A stretch of 64,000 nt of DNA, taken from NCBI RefSeq assembly GCF_007830125.1, contig NZ_VLLG01000003.1:1440110-1504109 (forward strand), given 5' to 3'. Numbering within the stretch: position 1 is the first letter of the stretch; every line of letters starts with the position of its first letter. The stretch is from Chitinophaga japonensis (lineage in GTDB: Bacteria; Bacteroidota; Bacteroidia; Chitinophagales; Chitinophagaceae). A program made the position numbers and the translations under genes. The notes under the pieces were generated by a model. The model searched no databases. It was not told the origin of the DNA and saw only the letters and a program-made list of their open reading frames with translations. Of the stretch, positions 37,192 through 45,426 are shown piece after piece.

Positions 37192-38781
37192 TTAGTTTGT
37201 GATACCTGCCAGCCTGCACAGTATCCGGTACAGCGCGGAAGCGTCGTAGGGTTTGTGCAGGATCGCGTTTACCTGCAGGTGCTGCAGCTTTTCCTTTACT
37301 TCGGGGATCACGTCGGCGGTAAGCGCAATGATGAAGGCGTGCGGTTGTATTTTTTTAATGAAGGGAATGGTGTCGTAGCCATCCATTTCCGGCATATGCA
37401 GGTCCAGTATGATGCCGTCAAAATGGTGCTGCTGCATTTTTTCAACCGCTTCCTTGCCATTGGTGGCGGTAATGGTGGCGGCGCCTGTTCTTTGTAGCTG
37501 GTAGCCCAGCACCATGGCGTTGATAGAATTGTCTTCCACTATCAGTAGCTGCTTATGTTTCAGCCAGTCCTGTAATTCCGGCTGGTGGTAGGGCGGACAG
37601 GGTTTGCCGGCTGTGCGCAGCAGGTGGAAGGTGATATCGAAGCGGAAAGCGGTGCCCTGCCCCGGCTCGCTTTCCACGGTAATGTGGCTGTTATGCAGCT
37701 CCACCAGGCTTTTGGTGATGGCCAGCCCCAGCCCGGTGCCGCCATGCTGGCGGGTGGTGGTGGCATGCTGCGCCTGCACAAAGCTTTCGAATATCCGGTC
37801 CTGCATGGCTTTCTCGATGCCGATGCCGGTGTCCCTGACACAGAACTGCACGGTAGCGGTGCCGCTGTCCTGGCTTAGCAGGTGGGCTTCAATGAAAACG
37901 CCGCCGCTGTGGGTGAATTTGATAGCGTTATTGATCAGGTTGTTCAGTATCTGTCCCAGCCGTACCGGGTCGCCGCAGAGGGCAGGAGGGAGGTCCGGGT
38001 CGATGGAGGTATAGAGCCGGATATGCTTGGACTTGGCCAGGGGCTGGTAATTGCTTTCTATGTCCTGGATCAGGGTTTTGAGATCGAGGGGGATATGTTC
38101 CAGCTCTACCTTGCCGGCTTCTATTTTACTGAAATCGAGTATGTCGTTGATCAGCGTCAGCAGGTGCTGCGCGGAGTATTTGAGGCTGTGCACCAGCGAG
38201 GCGTGCTGGCTGGTTTCTTCCAGGAGGTTGGCAATGCCGATGATGCCGTTGAGGGGTGTGCGTATCTCGTGGCTCATAACGGAGAGGAACTCGGAGCGGG
38301 CCCTGGCGGCTTTTTCCGCGGCTTCTTTGGCATTGATCAGTTCCTGCTGGGCATTCTTATAATGCGTGATATCCTTGATGACCACCATGATGCAGCGTCC
38401 GCTGTAATGCCATCCGCGTTTGATGAGGGAGATGCGCAGGCGGAACCATTTGTTTACTTCCGGTCGGTGGTCCGGGTATTCCAGTTCCTGTGGAATGCCT
38501 GTTTCCAGCAGCTCGTCCATAAGGGACGAAAAAACGGTGCTCTGCGGGCCTAATACGGCGTGTAGGCTGCGGCCGATGATCTGCTCCCGCGGCGTAAACA
38601 AGAGGGAATCATCATTACACCATACGCGTGTAAAGATCTTTTCCTCGTTCAGCTCGAATACAATATCATCCAGGGAGGTCAACAGCGCTTCCAGGTCGCT
38701 TGCCAGCCAATGCTCTTCCGTTTCCGCTTCCTGTTTGTCACAGGCTACCATATTGCCTGCCATGTGTAAAGGGTCGGACAT
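37192..38781 (-). CDS. Hybrid sensor histidine kinase (PAS-HisKA-HATPase-REC)
   Basis: The 529-residue protein is soluble. A PAS-like domain (residues ~25-135, with [16 protein letters not shown]) leads to HisKA with [14 protein letters not shown] (His phosphoacceptor), a HATPase with [32 protein letters not shown] and [13 protein letters not shown], and a C-terminal receiver with [14 protein letters not shown] and [12 protein letters not shown] (phosphoacceptor Asp). It has no membrane segment, so it senses a cytosolic signal. No output regulator is next to it. Confidence 0.92.
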   Translation of the reverse strand: MSDPLHMAGNMVACDKQEAETEEHWLASDLEALLTSLDDIVFELNEEKIFTRVWCNDDSLLFTPREQIIGRSLHAVLGPQSTVFSSLMDELLETGIPQELEYPDHRPEVNKWFRLRISLIKRGWHYSGRCIMVVIKDITHYKNAQQELINAKEAAEKAARARSEFLSVMSHEIRTPLNGIIGIANLLEETSQHASLVHSLKYSAQHLLTLINDILDFSKIEAGKVELEHIPLDLKTLIQDIESNYQPLAKSKHIRLYTSIDPDLPPALCGDPVRLGQILNNLINNAIKFTHSGGVFIEAHLLSQDSGTATVQFCVRDTGIGIEKAMQDRIFESFVQAQHATTTRQHGGTGLGLAITKSLVELHNSHITVESEPGQGTAFRFDITFHLLRTAGKPCPPYHQPELQDWLKHKQLLIVEDNSINAMVLGYQLQRTGAATITATNGKEAVEKMQQHHFDGIILDLHMPEMDGYDTIPFIKKIQPHAFIIALTADVIPEVKEKLQHLQVNAILHKPYDASALYRILCRLAGITN

Positions 38782-38920
38782 GTATTACTACCTTTTTAGG
38801 GTAAAACAATAAATATGCATGTTTCCGCTGAGCGACGGTGTCTTGGTTGATGATTAACGCAGGAAAATAAATTTACTGAATTAAACAATACAAGCGGGGG
38901 ATGTGCATAACTTCTTGCGG

Positions 38921-39448
38921 CTAGCGCGCAAAAAGCGCATCATCAATCCGTTGTTTTTGCCTTTGATGGTGGCGCATATGCATTTCCGCGAACTGCAGCC
39001 ATTCTGCCGCATTAAAAAAGCGGAACCCGGGGTGTTCGGTTTTGCCGGTGGCGGCGGAGAAATCAAACCTTGCGTACAGGCGGTTCACTTTTTCGTGGAT
39101 GGCGGTCAGGCCCTGCAGCAGTGCTTCCCGGCTTTGCGGTTGCGGCATGCCGGCATTGGCCGGGTTTTCCAGCGGCCCGTCGGGGAAGCGGTTGTTCCGG
39201 AAGATGGCTTTAGCATGTTCGTGCATTTCCTGTTCGCTGTTGATATTGTTTAACAGGCAGGCTTCCATCTGGTCTGCAAACCAGGCCGTATCCCCTATAA
39301 TATGCACGTACACCTGTCCCATGGACCAGGAGCCGGGCTGCGGCTGCCGTTGCAGCATGTCCAGCGTATAAGCGTCCAGGTATGCGATCCATTGTGTGAT
39401 GGTATCGTTGAATTGGCGGAGTAAGGTAGCGGGAGGAGCTATGGTCAT
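38921..39448 (-). CDS. DinB-like family protein
   Basis: The 175-residue product is a four-helix DinB/YfiT-like protein: PGSWSMGQVYVHIIGDTAWFADQM, EKVNRLYARFDF and the C-terminal MRHHQRQKQRIDDALF. The spaced His residues are candidate metal ligands. These proteins include thiol-dependent transferases and many of unknown role. The open frame runs upstream across the tRNA gene to 39778, but that part is antisense to the tRNA; ATG 39448 is the real start. Confidence 0.8.
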   Translation of the reverse strand: MTIAPPATLLRQFNDTITQWIAYLDAYTLDMLQRQPQPGSWSMGQVYVHIIGDTAWFADQMEACLLNNINSEQEMHEHAKAIFRNNRFPDGPLENPANAGMPQPQSREALLQGLTAIHEKVNRLYARFDFSAATGKTEHPGFRFFNAAEWLQFAEMHMRHHQRQKQRIDDALFAR

Positions 39449-39542
39449 TTTTTTAGTATTAATGCAAATATAGAAATAGCCAGGCAGGCAGTGCGGCCGG
39501 CCATGATTATTTATTATTAAAATATAATATATGAATGAAAAA

Positions 39543-39575
39543 TTGGTAATAAATAAAAAAACCTTCTTACATTTG
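39543..39575 (+). promoter_or_regulatory. Promoter of tRNA-Pro
   Basis: TTG at 39543-39545, a 22-base spacer, and an exact -7 box TACATTTG at 39568-39575 lie 14 bases before the tRNA 5' end. Confidence 0.6.
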
Positions 39576-39589
39576 CAATCCCTTAAGGA

Positions 39590-39663
39590 CGGGATGTAGC
39601 GCAGCCCGGTAGCGCGCTTCGTTCGGGACGAAGAGGCCGCTGGTTCGAATCCAGTCATCCCGA
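39590..39663 (+). tRNA. tRNA-Pro (anticodon CGG)
   Basis: 74 bases fold into a standard cloverleaf: acceptor stem CGGGATG/CATCCCG, D arm, anticodon stem CTTCG/CGAAG with loop TTCGGGA (anticodon CGG), and T arm with GGTTCGAATCC. The 3' CCA is not encoded. It marks the left end of an AT-richer accessory region. Confidence 0.95.
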
Positions 39664-39685
39664 CTACAATTTTACCTTTTTTTGT

Positions 39686-39710
39686 AAAGCCTGCTACAAG
39701 AGCAGGCTTT
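39686..39710 (+). terminator. Terminator downstream of tRNA-Pro
   Basis: Perfect 10-bp stem with a 5-base loop ending in CTTT, 22 bases after the tRNA. Confidence 0.85.
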
Positions 39711-39754
39711 GTTGTTATGAGAATAATTAACCCGATTACCTGGAAGACTGCGAG

Positions 39755-40372
39755 ATGACAAAAAATACACTGGAACAAAGGGGCTTCCTGTTCAATAAAA
39801 AGTGGTTTGATATCACGTCAGATGGATTATCCGTCCGTAGTAAGCACCTGCTTGATAGCAGCGAATATTATGTCAGGTTCGAGGATGTGGGCGTAAAGAT
39901 AATAAAGTCAAAATCAGGAAATATAGCGTGGCTAATTGCTGGTTTTTTTCTTACGGGTATTGCCGCTCTCCTGTTTGTGGAAGAACTGGAGGGAGGGGAA
40001 GTGGAAGATAACGCTTACCTGTTTTATTTGGTAGCAGCCGTGCTTTGCGCGCTCACTTATCTTTTTACTTTTAAGCGTGTATGCTATCTGGCGAAGAATG
40101 ATAATTCAAACGCCATTGCCTTTCTAATTGATAAACCTTCAAAGTCGGAACTTTTGCATTTCATTGAGCATATTAAGGAGAAGAGAAAGAGTTACCTTGT
40201 GGAAAAATACGGGCACTTAACTACCATGTTGCCATATGAGCAACAATATCAGAACCTTTTATGGCTTAACAATGTGGACGCGTTAACCCATGAAGAATAT
40301 AAAGCAAAAGTAGATGAATTGAATAATCTGTTCCAGGCCTTTCCCGGGATGGACCATATACACTTAAGTTAA
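39755..40372 (+). CDS. Hypothetical membrane protein with SHOCT-like C-terminus
   Basis: The 205-residue protein has an N-terminal beta-rich part that looks like a PH-like domain (RGFLFNKKWFDITSDGLSVRSK...), two membrane segments (GNIAWLIAGFFLTGIAALLF and YLFYLVAAVLCALTYLF) and a C-terminal short helix pair (LLWLNNVDALTHEEYKAKVD) resembling SHOCT. These labels are by pattern only. Codon use is AT-rich compared with genes left of the tRNA. Function unknown. Confidence 0.6.
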   Translation: MTKNTLEQRGFLFNKKWFDITSDGLSVRSKHLLDSSEYYVRFEDVGVKIIKSKSGNIAWLIAGFFLTGIAALLFVEELEGGEVEDNAYLFYLVAAVLCALTYLFTFKRVCYLAKNDNSNAIAFLIDKPSKSELLHFIEHIKEKRKSYLVEKYGHLTTMLPYEQQYQNLLWLNNVDALTHEEYKAKVDELNNLFQAFPGMDHIHLS

Positions 40373-40397
40373 TGCCCGGATATTAAAATCATCTGAA

Positions 40398-40850
40398 ATG
40401 AAGTATTTGAACACACTTTTAGTAACAACGATACTGGTATTGGCAACAAAAATGGCTTGTGGACAAACCACCGTAAACGAAACAATCACAGAGACTTTTT
40501 TTAAGGCCTATGAAAAAAATCCAACTGGAGCTTATGAAGATCTATTCATAAGCAACAAATGGATGAAAGACAACAAGACTCAAATCCAGACAATTAAAAT
40601 TAAGTTCGGTGATCTTTTGAGTAGCCTGGGCGACTACTTTGGATATGAACTTATTACAGAAAAAAAGGTGGGTGAAAGTTATGTGCTGAAGAGCTATTTA
40701 GTGAAATATGAACGTCAGCCACTAAGATTTACATTTGTATTGTACAAGCCGAATAAGGAATGGCAGATCCAGAACTTTTCCTACGATACAAACATCCAAG
40801 AGGAATTGGAGGAGGCGGCCAAAGCATATCGGTTGAATTATAATTACTAG
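40398..40850 (+). CDS. Exported hypothetical protein
   Basis: The 150-residue product has a signal peptide (TLLVTTILVLATKMACGQ) that may be a lipobox at MAC. The mature part (FFKAYEKNPTGAYEDLFISNKWM ... VLYKPNKEWQIQNFSYD) reads like a small NTF2-like/DUF3887-type fold, but no family can be named with confidence. It lies 25 bases after the preceding gene on the same strand. Confidence 0.55.
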   Translation: MKYLNTLLVTTILVLATKMACGQTTVNETITETFFKAYEKNPTGAYEDLFISNKWMKDNKTQIQTIKIKFGDLLSSLGDYFGYELITEKKVGESYVLKSYLVKYERQPLRFTFVLYKPNKEWQIQNFSYDTNIQEELEEAAKAYRLNYNY

Positions 40851-40875
40851 ATGTATGGACGTTCACCTATGTCTC

Positions 40876-41772
40876 TTAAGAGCTAATTTCAAGCTTATAT
40901 CCTTTTCCACGTATAACCACAATTTTGATATTCGGATCAGGTTCCAATTTTTTCCTGAGCTTTGATATGAACATATCCAGGCTACGTCCCACAATAACCC
41001 CTTCATCTTCCCATATCTCTTTTTGTAGCCTGCTTCTCTCAATTATCTCGTTTTGAGACTTTGCGAAAATACTGAGTACACGGGTTTCAGTTTCGGTCAG
41101 GTCTGTTGTTGTGCCGTCCAGTACCAGCTTCCGGTTCTTCGAATCGAATAACACTGCTCCCAAAGTGATCATGTCCGTATGCTGATCATCCACAGATAAA
41201 ACTCCCCGCGGTTTAACAGACCTGAAAAAGATAAAACCGACAACTGCCAAACATAACAAGCCTCCTCCCAGCAAATATTTATTCTTTGTGGCAGTGACAC
41301 CGGGCGGTTTAAATTTAATGTTGATAATGTAACATGCTACGGGTTGCCTTCTTCCTAAACAGGTTACAATATCATCCTTCTTATTTTTTGATATAGCATA
41401 TCCATAAGCTACACTGGCATTGGCACAGTTAAGTACGTTAACAACATAATCACTTACGAACGGGTCTTTGGCCAACAAACGCCGGGTAGTACTTACCAGG
41501 GAGTCGGGTTGAAAAGTAAGTTTTTTCTCAAACCTTACCTGGTATTCATTGTCACTGAGTTTTTCCACCGGAAGTACCCGTGATGTACTGTCACCCGACT
41601 GTAAAAGTAGTTCATGTCCTATTCTGCGGAGCAAAACTTCTCTCCTGGAGATATCAAAATCATCAATATCTCTTATGCTGAAAGCCACACATATTACAGA
41701 GATAAACAAAAGTAATAACAGCCCGAACAGGTATTTGCGTTTCCCGGAGAGGAGGTTTTGGCTATCAGACAT
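40876..41772 (-). CDS. Membrane-bound winged-helix transcriptional regulator
   Basis: The 298-residue protein has an N-terminal membrane segment (YLFGLLLLLFISVICVAF), a periplasmic domain of about 130 residues with two Cys, a second segment (LLGGGLLCLAVVGFIFF), and a C-terminal OmpR-type winged helix (LTETETRVLSIFAKSQNEII ... VGRSLDMFISKLRKKLEPDP ... VIRGKGYKLEI). This is ToxR-like signalling with reversed order: the DNA-binding domain is at the C-terminus. It is divergent from the secreted OB-like protein and may control it. Confidence 0.8.
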   Translation of the reverse strand: MSDSQNLLSGKRKYLFGLLLLLFISVICVAFSIRDIDDFDISRREVLLRRIGHELLLQSGDSTSRVLPVEKLSDNEYQVRFEKKLTFQPDSLVSTTRRLLAKDPFVSDYVVNVLNCANASVAYGYAISKNKKDDIVTCLGRRQPVACYIINIKFKPPGVTATKNKYLLGGGLLCLAVVGFIFFRSVKPRGVLSVDDQHTDMITLGAVLFDSKNRKLVLDGTTTDLTETETRVLSIFAKSQNEIIERSRLQKEIWEDEGVIVGRSLDMFISKLRKKLEPDPNIKIVVIRGKGYKLEISS

Positions 41773-41953
41773 ACTGTTTTACAATTTATTTACAAAGATT
41801 ACATTTTTATTTACAATCCTGATTTCCAGGCTGAAAAATAGCAAGTTAATTTCGTTGAAATCAATTTTATAAGATATGAAAAATAAGAAAAATGCCTTCA
41901 ACGGATCCGATTTATCAGGAGATAGATCTATGTTAATTAAACCCCAAAAAAAT

Positions 41954-42493
41954 ATGAAAAAAGTTATTTATGCGCTGATCTTACCGCTGGTTGTGGTAAG
42001 CGGACTGGTATTTGCTAATCACGAAATCAAAAATGACACTTCTAAAAGATCAACCCCAAAGCCACTTTCTGCTGCTGAAAGGGAAGCCGAATTGAAAAAA
42101 TGGGAGGCTACCCCTGCTGGTATAAAGTACAAAGAATGGAAAGCGTCTCCCGAAGGTAAAAAAGTGCTTGCCGGGGCTGCTAAAATAAGGAAGCATATAA
42201 GTGCTTTTACCAATATGGAGGCTGTTGTAACCTCTCTTTCACTTCCGCCAGGATCAAGATTAGGTTTCGGTGTGATGGCCAGGATTGATGGCGTCGATTA
42301 TATTGTAAAATTTGAGCCGGAAAAGTCTCAACTTGAGCAATTGCGTAGCCTGAAAGTTAACGACAAGATAATTATAAGAAGCCATAGCGTATCGCACGCG
42401 CCCAAGTATTCATATCCAATAGTATCAGGCGACTATGTAGAGCGAGATAGTAAAATAATTTATAAACGTGCCCCTCGCAAAGGCGGTTGCTGA
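41954..42493 (+). CDS. Exported protein with OB-fold-like C-terminal domain
   Basis: The product (179 residues from ATG 41954) has a signal peptide (MKKVIYALILPLVVVSGLVFA), a charged helical middle (EREAELKKWEATPAGIKYKEW...), and a beta-rich end (VTSLSLPPGSRLGFGVMARIDG ... LKVNDKIIIRSHSVSH) that looks like an OB-fold. In-frame ATGs at 41876 and 41930 exist; the latter has an AGGAGA motif, but the signal peptide fits 41954 best. It lies divergent to the membrane-bound regulator and 11 bases before the next lipoprotein gene. Confidence 0.6.
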   Translation: MKKVIYALILPLVVVSGLVFANHEIKNDTSKRSTPKPLSAAEREAELKKWEATPAGIKYKEWKASPEGKKVLAGAAKIRKHISAFTNMEAVVTSLSLPPGSRLGFGVMARIDGVDYIVKFEPEKSQLEQLRSLKVNDKIIIRSHSVSHAPKYSYPIVSGDYVERDSKIIYKRAPRKGGC

Positions 42494-42504
42494 GTAAATG
42501 AATC

Positions 42505-43530
42505 ATGAAATACACACACGTATATGCTTTGTTCCTGGTGTTTGTTTTTCACTCCTCCTGTGGACAAAACCGAACAAACGTGCCACAAGATAATTTCAGT
42601 AAAGAACACAATGGCTACTCCGAGTCTCAACTTAAAGAGTTGGCTACCTCCAGGGTGCCTATGAGTCAGGTCCGGAATGTAAAGCAAGACAGAAACGGAG
42701 ACATTTTGATTGCTGCAACATGGAGTGGCGTTTTTCGCTACGATGGAAAATCGTTTACTAATCTCACGAGTAGTAAAGTAGGTTCGCACAGATTCTGGGA
42801 TGTTCTCGAAGATCGACGCGGAAACCTTTGGTTCGCTTCCACTGATTCCGGAGTTTATCATTACAATGGGAAAACCTTTCATCATTTCACAACCAGGGAT
42901 GCTCTCGCCAATAATTTGGTGATGTCTATTTATGAAGATAAAGCCGGTAATATTTGGTTCGGCGGAAGTGGACTAACCCGCTACGATGGGGAATCCTTTC
43001 AAAATTTTACAACTAAAGACGGACTGCCCCATAGTGGTGGTAGGACTATCATGGAAGACAGAACCGGGAAATTATGGATTGCCACAGGGGACGGGCCTTG
43101 TTTTTATGATGGAAAAACATTTACCGTTTTAAAAAACAAAGATGGCAAAGCGTTTAAAAACGTTTGGTCAATAATCGAAGATAAAAAAGGAAGTATTTGG
43201 TTCGGTGACAATGAAGGTCTTTGGCGTTATGACGGCAGCACCTTTACTAAGGTGTCGCAGAGGGGTGCTTATGCTATAATCGAAGATAAAAAGGGAAATA
43301 TCTGGACTACTGGTGCTGTAAACCGCGAGGTCTGGGCGCTTTCACGTTATGATGCAAAGTACCTGTACAGTAAAATGCCCACTGTAACCGAAATCATGTC
43401 AGGGCCACCGGCTTTTTTGGGACTTTTGGAAGCTAACGATGGAAGTATTTGGTTTGGATCTGTAGGCGGGGTGTATCGTTATGATGGAAAGACCATCACG
43501 GACTTTAAAAGTAAAGAGGGCCAGCAATAG
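42505..43530 (+). CDS. Beta-propeller lipoprotein (two-component regulator propeller repeats)
   Basis: The 341-residue product has a lipoprotein signal (FVFHSSC) and about six propeller blades with the repeat pattern IxEDkxGnIWFG...gvxrYDGksFtnf, as in the sensor domains of Bacteroidota hybrid two-component systems (Reg_prop). Here the propeller stands alone, without a kinase. It probably binds a ligand or partner at the envelope. It follows the OB-like protein gene closely, so they are likely co-transcribed. Confidence 0.85.
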   Translation: MKYTHVYALFLVFVFHSSCGQNRTNVPQDNFSKEHNGYSESQLKELATSRVPMSQVRNVKQDRNGDILIAATWSGVFRYDGKSFTNLTSSKVGSHRFWDVLEDRRGNLWFASTDSGVYHYNGKTFHHFTTRDALANNLVMSIYEDKAGNIWFGGSGLTRYDGESFQNFTTKDGLPHSGGRTIMEDRTGKLWIATGDGPCFYDGKTFTVLKNKDGKAFKNVWSIIEDKKGSIWFGDNEGLWRYDGSTFTKVSQRGAYAIIEDKKGNIWTTGAVNREVWALSRYDAKYLYSKMPTVTEIMSGPPAFLGLLEANDGSIWFGSVGGVYRYDGKTITDFKSKEGQQ

Positions 43531-43724
43531 TTTCAGCAGGTTTGTTGGGAGTACGGTTCTCTAATTATCTGTTAAAGCTAAGATTTAATAATACGACGCT
43601 GTGGCTCTGGTTTAAACTTAATCTTACAAATCACCTGCCACAGAAGGAGATAATAAACTGTCAAAAATATGTATAATTTGTATCGCTATCCTATTGTACT
43701 TGCCTTTACTAAAAGCTTTCTTAT

Positions 43725-44405
43725 ATGAGACGTACGCTATTTGTATTAGTTTGCTTTCTATTATTTCGGAACCAACCCCTGTATAGCCAAGGAGAGGGCA
43801 ATGGAGAAAATATTACAGGTGTGTCTATTGGAAACCAGGTATGGTCGGCGACTAACACGGACGTGCTGACGTTTCGAAATGGAGACACGATTCCGCATGC
43901 AAGGTCTGCCGGGGAATGGGAAAAAGCGGGACGCGAAGGCACACCGGCATGGTGCTATTACCAGAGCGACACGGGTGAAGTCAGAAATTATGGTCGTATG
44001 TACAATTGGTTTGCGGTGAACGATGAAAGAGGACTAGCGCCCGTTGGTTGGCATGTTGCTACGCAGGATGACTGGATAACACTTGAAGATTTCCTGGGTA
44101 AAGATAAAGCCGGTGTTTTGTTCAGAAACGATTCGGTGTGGAACACAGGTAATACCCATTCCGGTACCGGGATACTTTTGGGTGGATATCGAGGTAGGGA
44201 TGGCCGCTTTACAGGAATGGGTGAGTTTACTTACATGACAAGTGCAACAGAAACTGATATCAGGGACTCCCGAAATGATCAAATGGCTATCTGGGGTCGT
44301 GGTGTGCATATTGACAATAAAACTGTCATGAGATGCGCGCTGGATAAACAATTTGGGTTGTATGTACGGTATGTGAGAGATGCTGCTATTCGTGTCAAAA
44401 TGTGA
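43725..44405 (+). CDS. FISUMP-domain exported protein
   Basis: The 226-residue product has a signal peptide (RRTLFVLVCFLLFRNQPLYS) and a 'Fibrobacter succinogenes major paralogous' domain: GNQVWSATNTDVLTFRNGD, RNYGRMYNWFAVNDERGLAPVGWHVAT and DWITLEDFLG. The family is a surface/exported C-type-lectin-like fold of unknown function in Bacteroidota. No terminator is seen downstream. The gap to the next gene holds the MITE-like element. Confidence 0.8.
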   Translation: MRRTLFVLVCFLLFRNQPLYSQGEGNGENITGVSIGNQVWSATNTDVLTFRNGDTIPHARSAGEWEKAGREGTPAWCYYQSDTGEVRNYGRMYNWFAVNDERGLAPVGWHVATQDDWITLEDFLGKDKAGVLFRNDSVWNTGNTHSGTGILLGGYRGRDGRFTGMGEFTYMTSATETDIRDSRNDQMAIWGRGVHIDNKTVMRCALDKQFGLYVRYVRDAAIRVKM

Positions 44406-44561
44406 TCATAGCCAGGCGTGGCCTTCAGAATTTTCTGCAAAGGTGAAGTTTGACATTCTTAAGGGCCTAAAGATATGATTCTATAATGTTACGTTGTAAG
44501 ATAAACAAGTAACAGTCAGCAATCAATTGTTCGATCAAATAGTGGCTATTACAAATTATCC

Positions 44562-44741
44562 AAAATGATTATCCGCTTTCTTATACCTAATTTCTACCAT
44601 CTCTGCGTCCTTAGCGCTTCTTGGCGATCTTTGCGTCCAAAAGATATTCCTGGGACGCAAAGCCCGCAAAGTAGCGCGGAGACCGCAAAGTCTATGCATG
44701 CGAACACTAGCTCCTGGTATAAGAAAGCGGATAATCATTTT
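44562..44741. mobile_element. MITE-like element, 180 bp, 26-bp perfect terminal inverted repeats
   Basis: Arms 44562-44587 (AAAATGATTATCC...TTATACC) and 44716-44741 are perfect inverse copies of 26 bases. The 4 bases ATCC flank both ends (44558-44561 and 44742-44745), as a target-site duplication would. The interior carries CTTTGCG/CGCAAAG words arranged as further inverted repeats. It has no coding capacity; short frames over it only read the arms. This is a non-autonomous transposable element by structure. Confidence 0.8.
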
Positions 44742-44915
44742 ATCCAATAAAGCCGCCAGCATCCTTAAATCTTGCGGGAATAAGTTCGGAATTTGTACAG
44801 GCAGGGCTTTTCTCTTTTTAGGATTTTTGTGAATGTATCCTTCTAACTGGCAGCCCACGGCAGGGATGCATTAATGTTGTCCCAGGGAAAAAACACCCTC
44901 CCGACTGCAAAAAAA
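44742..44915. other. Intergenic sequence after the MITE
   Basis: About 170 AT-rich bases between the MITE-like element and the YbjN-type gene; with the element and 44406-44561 they make a gap of about 510 bases without a gene. I see no gene, RNA or clear terminator here. Confidence 0.5.
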
Positions 44916-45395
44916 TCAAAACCTGAAATCAAATTTATCAATGTCAGCCCTAACTGATTTTACGGCATCTTCCGGTGTTTGCAGACCTGCAAGAATTGCC
45001 TTAATTCCAGGTAAATAATCGTCCATCACAACAAGGTTCGCCATAATCAAGGGATCCAGCAAACCAGTTGTAAAATCACTCTTGCTTACATCCAGACTTG
45101 TTTTATACCTGAGTTCGCCATCTTCAAAATCAAATTCGAAATTGCCTATGTTAAGGCCCCAATTAGCCCTGGTAATAAACTCAGACATGATCATATGTTT
45201 ATCCGCAGGTATTTTGTCTGGCAATACAGACACGCATATTATTTGTTTCAGGTGCTCATTAATTCTTATAAAACACGCCCAGGAAGCATTTTTCGTTTCA
45301 TAATTGAACCGGTAAACAGGTTCGGTTTCATGTTGCTGTAAGGGCCATCCCTTTTCCTGGAAATATTCGAGTATTGTATTGCCTAGATCATTCAT
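44916..45395 (-). CDS. YbjN-type (secretion-chaperone-like) protein
   Basis: The 159-residue cytosolic protein has the layout of YbjN/CesT-like chaperone folds: an N-terminal helix (LGNTILEYFQEKGWPLQQHE), beta strands (VYRFNYETKNASWACFIRINE, LKQIICVSVLPDKIP), a helix (MIMSEFITRANWGLNIGNFEF), more strands (GELRYKTSLDV) and long C-terminal helices. Such proteins resemble type III secretion chaperones and are recurrent neighbours of toxins. It lies 31 bases after the large eCIS-core gene, which suggests it chaperones that protein; this is inference. Confidence 0.7.
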   Translation of the reverse strand: MNDLGNTILEYFQEKGWPLQQHETEPVYRFNYETKNASWACFIRINEHLKQIICVSVLPDKIPADKHMIMSEFITRANWGLNIGNFEFDFEDGELRYKTSLDVSKSDFTTGLLDPLIMANLVVMDDYLPGIKAILAGLQTPEDAVKSVRADIDKFDFRF

Positions 45396-45426
45396 TTTTT
45401 ACCTTTTTAATATATAGATATCCGCT

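Noticed and set aside
39449..39778. N-terminal extension of the DinB-like gene across tRNA-Pro
   Set aside because: The extra residues (GMTGFEPAASSSR...) are the usual antisense reading of a tRNA gene; the promoter, tRNA and terminator are in the way.
44556..44858. Short frames reading MIIRFLIP in both directions
   Set aside because: Both read the inverted arms of the MITE-like element, which explains the shared start; no coding signal is present.
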